Part shown: positions 57,223 to 64,000 of the stretch, one piece after another | Numbering within the stretch: the stretch's first letter is position 1 | Layout: each line of letters opens with the position of its first letter | DNA from: Miscanthus floridulus | Lineage: Eukaryota; Streptophyta; Magnoliopsida; Poales; Poaceae | Assembly: GCF_019320115.1 (NCBI RefSeq) | Contig: NC_089581.1 | Span: 68,924,485-68,988,484, forward strand | Direction of reading: 5' to 3' | DNA: 64,000 nt | The notes under the pieces: generated by a model | Database searches by the model: none | Told to the model about the DNA's origin: nothing | What the model saw: only the letters and a program-made list of their open reading frames with translations | Program-made: the position numbers and the translations under genes

Positions 57223-57277
57223 GTTATATGCATATTTCAAGTTCCCGCTTTCATCCCTAGTTATATGCATATTTCAA
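57204..57277. repeat. Exact 37-bp tandem duplication over the MITE right end
   Basis: 57204-57240 and 57241-57277 are identical. The unit covers the last 19 bases of the MITE, the target duplication and 10 bases of flank. Confidence 0.92.
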
Positions 57278-57655
57278 GATCAATGTGAGGCTGTCATGTG
57301 GATCTAATTATATTATAAGTCATTGCTATAACACTAAGAGAAGTTGTCTTAGATCTCGTAACCAACTCTTACTACTGCGGATGCCCTTACGACGAATTAG
57401 GGGGTCTCAAAAATACAAAATTTATAATGATACAGATCTAATTAGCCCTATAGAAGGAAAACAACAAGATTTTCAGTGTCGGGCCGGAGGCTACTCTGAG
57501 CAGTTGATCATCGATCGAACGGACCAAAATTCGAGTAGAATCTGCCTGCGGTTACATAGCAAGTATCTGAAAGTGCCGAAGGCCAAACAGTCAACGCAAT
57601 TGCCCCCAGTCCCCAGTTCCCCACTCAGCCACTCTCCCCGTCCGCAAATCCGTAG

Positions 57656-60600
57656 ATGGAAGGGGACAAAATGCCCAGGGTGAGGCTTGGCAAGCAGGGC
57701 CTTGAGGTAAACGATCGCAGCTCCTTCCTCCGCTCATCGCCATCCTGATGCTAATGGTTCTTGAGATTCTCGAATTTGGTACCGATGTCCCCGTAGAGGG
57801 GGAAAGGGAAAGAATCTGGTTTGGTGAAGAAAAAGAAGAGCGCAATCTTGCGTGTGTGCTAGGGAATCCAGAATGATTTTCTTGCAATTGGACCAGTTTT
57901 GATTTTGGTTTTGATCGATTGGGCTCGTGGGATGTGGAATGCAGGTGTCCAAGCTTGGCTTCGGGTGCATGGGCCTCACTGGAGTATACAACGCCCCTGT
58001 TCCTGAGAAAGCTGGGATCGCCATAATCAAGCACGCGTTTGAGGCCGGCATCACCTTCTTCGACACCACTGATGCCTATGGGCCACACACCAACGAGGTC
58101 CTGCTTGGAAAGGTAAAAACATTCTGAATCCAGTCCAGTGGTGTTTCATGTTTGTCTGTATCATTGGTCTGGAGCCTGGAGGCTGGTGGAATTCAACGAG
58201 GATAGATGAGAATGTTAATGTAGGAGTTGTGTTTCTTGGTGACTATATAGGTGGCATCATCTTATACTATCTATGTTGGCATAATAATATTGTTCTTATT
58301 AGTCGGTTAACATTTTTTTTTTAAATGCATTCATCACTGACTACTGACTCCACCTCCCAAGATCTTGTGAGGCAGATTTACAAACTCCACGCCCACCATG
58401 CTTTGTCTGCTGGCAAACTCTACAGTTGTCACTGCCATCATATACTTGTTTTGTCTTGCAGTGGTGAAGTTGCAGGGAGGAGAGAAAGTCCCTCCTTTGT
58501 AAATTTATAGATGATGTACAGGCAGCTAATGGTAGTTAAATTACAATGTTTTGTTTGCATATACTATTTTGGAATATAAATTAATATGGCTTGATGTACA
58601 GGCCCTTTAGGCACATTTGCTTAGATGAGCCAAGCCAGAAGGTGAGATCCTATTATTGTCTCGAAGAAAAGAGATTAAGTTACAAAACCATGGAGACCTT
58701 GCATAAACCAAACCTGCCTACCCTTTTATAACAGTGGGCACCCTAACCATTGAGCAGACACATGCTTAGCCATCATTTAAATTGTCAAAACTAGATTGTG
58801 CTTGATGTAATCTTTGAATCACGAGTGCACATCTGTGCAAGGCTCTGAGCCCTTCTTCCCAGTATAATGGGAGCTCTGAAAGCTCCATCCCTTTCACTCA
58901 TGATTTATTCTTAAGTGATCTTACTTACAGATCCTAATTGTATAAGAGATACAAGGCCAGCTGCTTTGTTTCTTTGATGACCCTTTCTAAAATCATTGGA
59001 TTTATATTCCAAGGTTGTAACTTGTAACCATGGGCTTTGATGATCATTTGGACACTCATGTACCTACACCATACAGTACAGTTTTCAGCTGCATATAAGT
59101 AGCATGCTGTGCCTTGTATCAGTGGTTCTGTTCCTCCTTGATTGTATACCTAAAGCACATTGTGATACACAAATTGTATACTTGTCAGTATTGTATGAAT
59201 ATATTTTTGTTGTGCAGACATTGAAAAAAAAAACTAGACCAACCTAGGAGGAACTAGGTGGAATTTTATTAAGAAGAAAATAGGCACCCTCGACCAAGCA
59301 TTTGCCCATTTTGATACACAAATTGTATATTTGTCATAAGTATCATATGGAGATATTTTGGTTGTGCAGGCATTGAAGCATTTGCCCCGTGAGAAGGTGC
59401 AAGTTGCCACCAAATGTGGCATTGCAGGATTTGATGCCGGTGGCATGTGTGTGAAGGGTACTCCAGATTATGTTCGAGCTTGTTGTGAAGCAAGCCTTCA
59501 GCGCCTTGCTGTTGACTACATTGATATATACCACCAACATCGCATTGATCAGTCAGTGCCTATAGAGGAAACTGTGTGTATCTGTCGATCGTGAACTATG
59601 CTTTGTAGTTTGCATTTCATCCATTCGATATCATCAATGGTTGTGTAGATGGGGGAACTAAAGAAGTTAGTTGAAGAAGGGAAAGTGAAGTATGTTGGCT
59701 TGTCAGATGCTAGTGCTGATACCATCTGACGGGCACATGCTGTCCATCCAATTACTGCAGTGCAGTTGGAGTGGTCACTATGGACCAGAGATATAGAGGA
59801 AGATATAATACCAGTCTGCAGGTTCATTCCCTCCTTAACCTATATACTTGAATGATGTTGTCTACCTTAACTTCCAGAAACTTTGGCAAGTTATATACCT
59901 TAGCCTTCGATGCAATCCCTTTATTCCATTGGAACTTATGTTTGCAGCCTTGATTAGCAGTATTGGTTCTTAACAATTTTATTCACAGTACGTTCTGTTG
60001 GAAAATTCCTTATCACTGATTAAAAATAATAATCTTTGAAATATGAGAGAAAAATTATCCTGCTTTTGTTTATGTTATGAATGTACACTACTACTATGCT
60101 TATCAGGTTTTTGTTGACTATTGTGAGTATATTTTTAAGTTTATCTACTTATGTATCAAGTGTATAGATCTGGCATCATGAATCTGTCTTATTAGTTTCA
60201 CAATCAGCAGACCCCAGTTTACATATTATATGGTGCTGAATATTGATTTTACACTGATGCGTACACAATATAGACCGTTAGACTTTTTCAAGTTATTATG
60301 CGTTTTAGGAACTTGCTTTCAGTGTAGACACTATTGGCAATGTTTAGATGGTGTTCAATTTTTCTCTTTCTTATATATTGCAAGTCCTAGTTAACTTATG
60401 CTTAATTTTTCTGAACTTTGGTTTGTTGAACCTCGATATCATGTGTTTATCTGTTTGTCCTAAAACGCTTTACTTGCATTCAGGGAGCTTGGTATTGGAA
60501 TAGTTCCATATAGCCCACTTGGCCGTGGCTTCTTTGCTGGCAGGGCAGCTGTAGAGCGTGTACCATCAGAAAGTCTATTGGTAAATGAAATTTACACTAC

Positions 60601-62583
60601 CATAAAGTTATTGATGCTATTTGTTGTGACTTAGTGTATTTTCTGTCCCTCCTCAGTCTAAACATCCAAGGTATACTGGGGAAAACTTGGAGAAGAATAA
60701 AGTTCTGTACACACAACTTGAAATGTTGTCTAAGAAGTATGGGTGCACCCCTGCTCAACTTGCTCTCTCCTGTGTTCTTCATCAAGGAGAAGATGTGGTC
60801 CCCATCCCTGGTAATGTCCTGACACTGTATGTTAATATTATCATGGTCATGACCTAGTCTTCCTGTGAGCAAGGTCAAACCTTTCGCATCACAAAACCAA
60901 AAATTAAAAGAAAATTCTGTCTGCCCAGTTAGGAAGAAATATCCCCTTTTTTCAATTTTTAATGAATTTTAAGAAGTTCCGATGCTGGGATCAGCTATAA
61001 GATGTAATATTACATCCATGTGCAAATAAGTAAGCATCATGTGATGTTGTTAAGCTATGAAGCAGAACAATTTTAGAAAAACAAACAGGGCCTATTTATG
61101 GTGAAAACACACCTGGTCTTTTCACTGCCCTTCTGAAGTCTGAATCCTGCCTGTAAACACTGATCTGTAACAATCACATAGAAGTTTGAGGTTTATATGT
61201 TGAACAAAAGTGGTAACTGTTGGACTTGAGAGGTTTCGCTGTGACTGTGGTGCATTATATTATTGGTCAGGTCTTTGAACTAACTTGAGTGATCTGAACT
61301 TGCACAAATTTTAATCTGAGTAGCCTTCATAGATTGGATTAGATTGGTATATATGTATGTAAATTAGAACTGGTACTGTACTCTATAAAATTGAATAATA
61401 TAATTTAGATGCATAATGAAGATTTTTCTACTCCATAGAAGGTAGATAAGTGTGCACTTTGTGTAACAATTTCAGAAATTGATGCTAATCTGTCCCTGAA
61501 CAAAGCAATATATTGCAGTAGCTGAATACCAAGCCTCAGAAAAGCAGTAATGTGCCATCCTTTTATACAATGCACCTATTTAGCAGAGTTATCTGAAACT
61601 AGCAAAGATCTTCTATCAGATATTGGAAGAAGCATGTCAATTTGACAATGTCTTGCGCAGTTAGGCAGTTAGGCCTGCCTGTCAGCCTTGACAATTACAT
61701 TTTTTCCTTGTCAATTTGAACAATATACTGCTCAGGTTTTACTTGTCAATTTGAACAATCTACTGCTCAAGTTTTACTTGTCAATTTTACCATCTTAACC
61801 CCCAAAGTGCAGTATCGCCGAATTTTCAATAAATTAATTATTTGAGTGATATGAAGTGCTTTTTTGTTATTGTGTTCTTTTGCATACCAAAATATAAATG
61901 TACAGTTACATCATCCCTGTCGTTTTACTAGAAAAGCAATTTCCTCGATAACATTGAGACTGAAAGAGCATCACCTTGGCTGTTTCAAACTTAGCAGCTA
62001 TTCTCTGCTTCAATAAGTGTTGTGACTTGACTCCAGAATCAGATTCTGTGGAGCATACTTTTCTTTTGAGAATATGTTCTTCTAGATTAAAAAAAAAAGA
62101 ATATGTTCTTCTCATCCACCTTGTTCCCTTAGCGAACTATGTTTGTGCTGCTAAAATAACTTGAAAAACCATAATTTTCTCCAGCTACAATTGCCAGATG
62201 TTTGCAGATGTAGCTGTTAGCAATTTAGCATACAGTCCAGTACATTTCATTTTTAGTTAGTTTAAATGCCCCTATGCTTCATATAGAGAAGGAAATGCTA
62301 CTGTTGATTATGTGATAGCCATATAAGCTATATCTTGTTCTAAAATACCATCCAAGTTATAGCTGATTGTGCGCACAAGTTTTATAACTGCTCTCTGAAT
62401 CTAGGAACAACAAAAGTGAAGAACCTTGATGATAACATCGCTGCTGTAAAGGTAAACCTGAGCAAGGAAGACCTCAAAGAAATCTCGGGTGCAGTCCCTG
62501 CTGATGAGGTGGCCGGGTCCAGACTTCTTGGAGTCCTGGAGCCTTATTCTTGGAGGCTTGCAGATACCCCACTTCCAAAATAG
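57656..62583 (+). CDS. Aldo-keto reductase (IN2-2/PCNT115-like), seven exons, one premature stop
   Basis: Exons: 57656-57706, 57945-58112, 59370-59573, 59649-59821, 60484-60580, 60657-60810 and 62405-62583. All introns are GT..AG and phases fit, giving 342 codons with the final TAG, a normal length for this NADPH-dependent cytosolic family. It starts [17 protein letters not shown], then [16 protein letters not shown]. Tetrad residues are Asp57 and Tyr62 (FFDTTDAYG), Lys88 (VATKCG) and His130 (YHQHRID). The nucleotide-binding part includes [13 protein letters not shown] and [17 protein letters not shown]. The exception is TGA at 59727-59729 (codon 168) where the family has Arg. It could be a null allele, a young pseudogene or a sequence error. 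The introns hold small repeats. Confidence 0.85.
59162..59378 (+). repeat. Duplicated 3' splice region in intron 2 of the reductase
   Basis: GATACACAAATTGTATA...GTTGTGCAG occurs twice, ending at 59219 and at the true acceptor at 59369, with about 90 bp between them that includes an A run and AGGTGGAATTTTATTAAG. The copies have diverged. Confidence 0.75.
61707..61790 (+). repeat. 35-bp tandem repeat in intron 6
   Basis: CTTGTCAATTTGAACAAT starts at 61707 and 61742, and a partial third copy starts at 61777. Confidence 0.85.
62069..62112 (+). mobile_element. Tiny A-tail insertion with 15-bp target duplication in intron 6
   Basis: AGAATATGTTCTTCT occurs at 62069-62083 and 62098-62112, separated only by AGATT plus a run of A. 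This is the footprint of target-primed reverse transcription that copied little beyond a poly(A) tail. Confidence 0.65.
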
Positions 62584-63360
62584 CGAGTTTAGATGCAAAT
62601 TGTTGAGAATCCTACCATTTAGATTATGTTATATCAGATCATATCTACATGAAACAAATGACTTTTTGTATGCTCGTGAAAATGCATGTACCTGAAACAA
62701 GGGATGTAACGGGTGCTCTGTGTGGAATGTACCAATTGCTATAGTTGATCAAAGAAATATGTTGGAGTTGAGCTGATGTCCTTTATGGTGCACTTTGATA
62801 TACTTTAGTTCCTATATGATTTCTACTGATACTACAAGATGCTTCCTGTACAGAGTTAAGGGCCTGCTTAGAAATTTAGAATGCAGATCTCGAACCGGGG
62901 CCTAACTGGTTCTGCTTGATTAGATCAATGGTGCCTTATTTGGTTGTGCACAACTATTTTGAATTTTGCTCCTCCAGATTCCTCAAAAAAAATATTTTTT
63001 TGAATTTTGAAAAAAATGGAACATGTCACTTAGTCCTCATTTCGATTTAACTGCATTTTGTTAAAGTTTGCTCATGAGTGGAGTGGAAATAGGGTGCTAG
63101 CACATCAAGATAAGGATGTTCAACCCACTGCACGGCTTTTCATCTTAACTCCTGTTGTGTGCCTGTTTCTGTAATGTTATTACATTGGCAGATGTGTGTT
63201 TTTACCCTTGCTATTTCCAGGCAATAATCTCCTCTATATATCACCAGAAAAAAATGTTAAACAGACAGTGAGACAGATTAACCTGCACTGTTCGTGCAGG
63301 ACTTTGCAGATGTTCCAAGCAACAGGAGACAATTTGCAATGCCCAAGTAGGGCTATCTAG
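62584..63360. other. 3' UTR and downstream DNA of the reductase
   Basis: No gene seen. The first 150-250 bases are probably 3' UTR. A-rich and T-rich stretches near 62980 suggest a MITE remnant. Confidence 0.4.
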
Positions 63361-63366
63361 CTGCTG

Positions 63367-63849
63367 CTACTGCTGCACTAGTGTCTCCATGGGCCATATG
63401 GGCATGGTGTCCCTTTCAGGAGGAACCTTGGTTGGAGCTGACCAGATTTCGACTGGATCTCGAGGCACAGCGACGCCCATCACGCGCTTCGAGCATCCAT
63501 CATCCATCGGAGATTGCGCGGCGGCTGCTGCTGATGATAGGGAAGGAGGGACAAGGAACGCGCGCCCACCATGCAAGAACATGTGTGTGGAGCAGCTGGT
63601 GGCCGGCCGGCCTTTGGCCTCTAGCTTGGACCACCTCCCCAAATTCTGGTGCCGGGATATATCGTTGCCCCGACTGGTTGCCCGGCCACAGTACCTTGAT
63701 GAGGTTTTTCGAAAGATCGTACCTTGATGAGTTTGAAAGCAAGGCAGGCAGGCATGCATGAATGAGTCCTTGCATGCAGCCAGCGGCAGGGGATGCAGTG
63801 CAGCTGCCAGTCTATGATTGTTGGATGATTGATTGGCTGATTGTTTCAT
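63367..63849 (-). CDS. Unrecognised ORF near the right edge
   Basis: A 160-residue minus-strand frame, GC-richer than its surroundings. Its C-terminal half reads like coding sequence (VMGVAVPRDPVEIWSAPTK, then VPPERDTMPIWPMETLVQQ), while the N-terminal half is less convincing and could be UTR or intron. A competing plus-strand frame (63389-63727) covers the same bases. I recognise no domain, and the gene may continue beyond the window. Confidence 0.3.
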   Translation of the reverse strand: MKQSANQSSNNHRLAAALHPLPLAACKDSFMHACLPCFQTHQGTIFRKTSSRYCGRATSRGNDISRHQNLGRWSKLEAKGRPATSCSTHMFLHGGRAFLVPPSLSSAAAAAQSPMDDGCSKRVMGVAVPRDPVEIWSAPTKVPPERDTMPIWPMETLVQQ

Positions 63850-64000
63850 GTGTTATGCTCGATCTTCTGATCATGCTGAAAAATAATCTCTAACAAGGTA
63901 CAGTGTGCTACCATCCGCACAAAGGTTGATGCAGCTTTCTGAAGCTTCATCTCTGAAAATTCATGGATGTTGAACTCTCTGAAACTGTGTACCAATCCAT

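Overview
The window is nuclear DNA of a grass, most likely panicoid (sorghum/maize/sugarcane type). The signs are spliced genes with GT..AG introns, a grass IN2-2-type aldo-keto reductase, plant transposons with TTTGCCGAGTG subterminal repeats, copia and Ty3/gypsy-type LTR elements, and GC-rich patches in an AT-rich background. There are no bacterial features. Most of the 64 kb is nested transposable elements. The host-gene content is one nearly complete gene (aldo-keto reductase), two broken genes (thaumatin-like protein, MATH-BTB protein) and several captured fragments.

Layout. 1-2195: right end of a CACTA element, inserted in an LTR of a repeat called family A here. 2199-8767: family A LTRs (one with 5-bp target duplications, one attached to an internal region) and an internal region carrying a fragment like a Werner-type exonuclease. 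8768-13724: a long inverted repeat (two arms of about 2.45 kb, 68-bp spacer) with Helitron-like 3' ends and an NLR leucine-rich-repeat fragment in each arm. 13725-18480: mostly unassigned, with a MATH-BTB fragment and a GC-rich block. 18691-25836: a thaumatin-like pseudogene split by a 6.5-kb copia element with a perfect GACCT target duplication. 25840-29100: AT-rich DNA, then a TTGCAA-rich dispersed element. 29107-38137: a complete CACTA transposon (target duplication AGG) holding both transposase genes, a solo LTR inside tnp2 (target duplication CCATG), a large hairpin and a piece of chloroplast ndhB. 38281-39398: MATH-BTB pseudogene. 39520-39924: SINE-like retroposon with a 14-bp target duplication. 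40166-44295: a second TTGCAA element, a family A LTR and LTR-like debris. 44296-53641: a second CACTA element with a tnpA-type gene only, containing an LTR nested in another LTR. 53642-57280: direct repeats, tRNA-like modules, another CACTA end, and a hAT MITE with an 8-bp target duplication. 57656-62583: seven-exon aldo-keto reductase gene with one premature TGA. 62584-64000: mostly unassigned.

Together these do not form a pathway. The coherent story is genome dynamics: insertion into genes, nesting of elements, capture of gene and plastid fragments, and decay in which many stops have the form expected from C-to-T change. The most unusual objects are the long inverted repeat whose spacer copies its own right flank, the ndhB insertion in one arm of a hairpin inside a CACTA element, and the otherwise intact reductase with a single nonsense codon. 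All calls rest on reading motifs and frames by eye; no database search was run.
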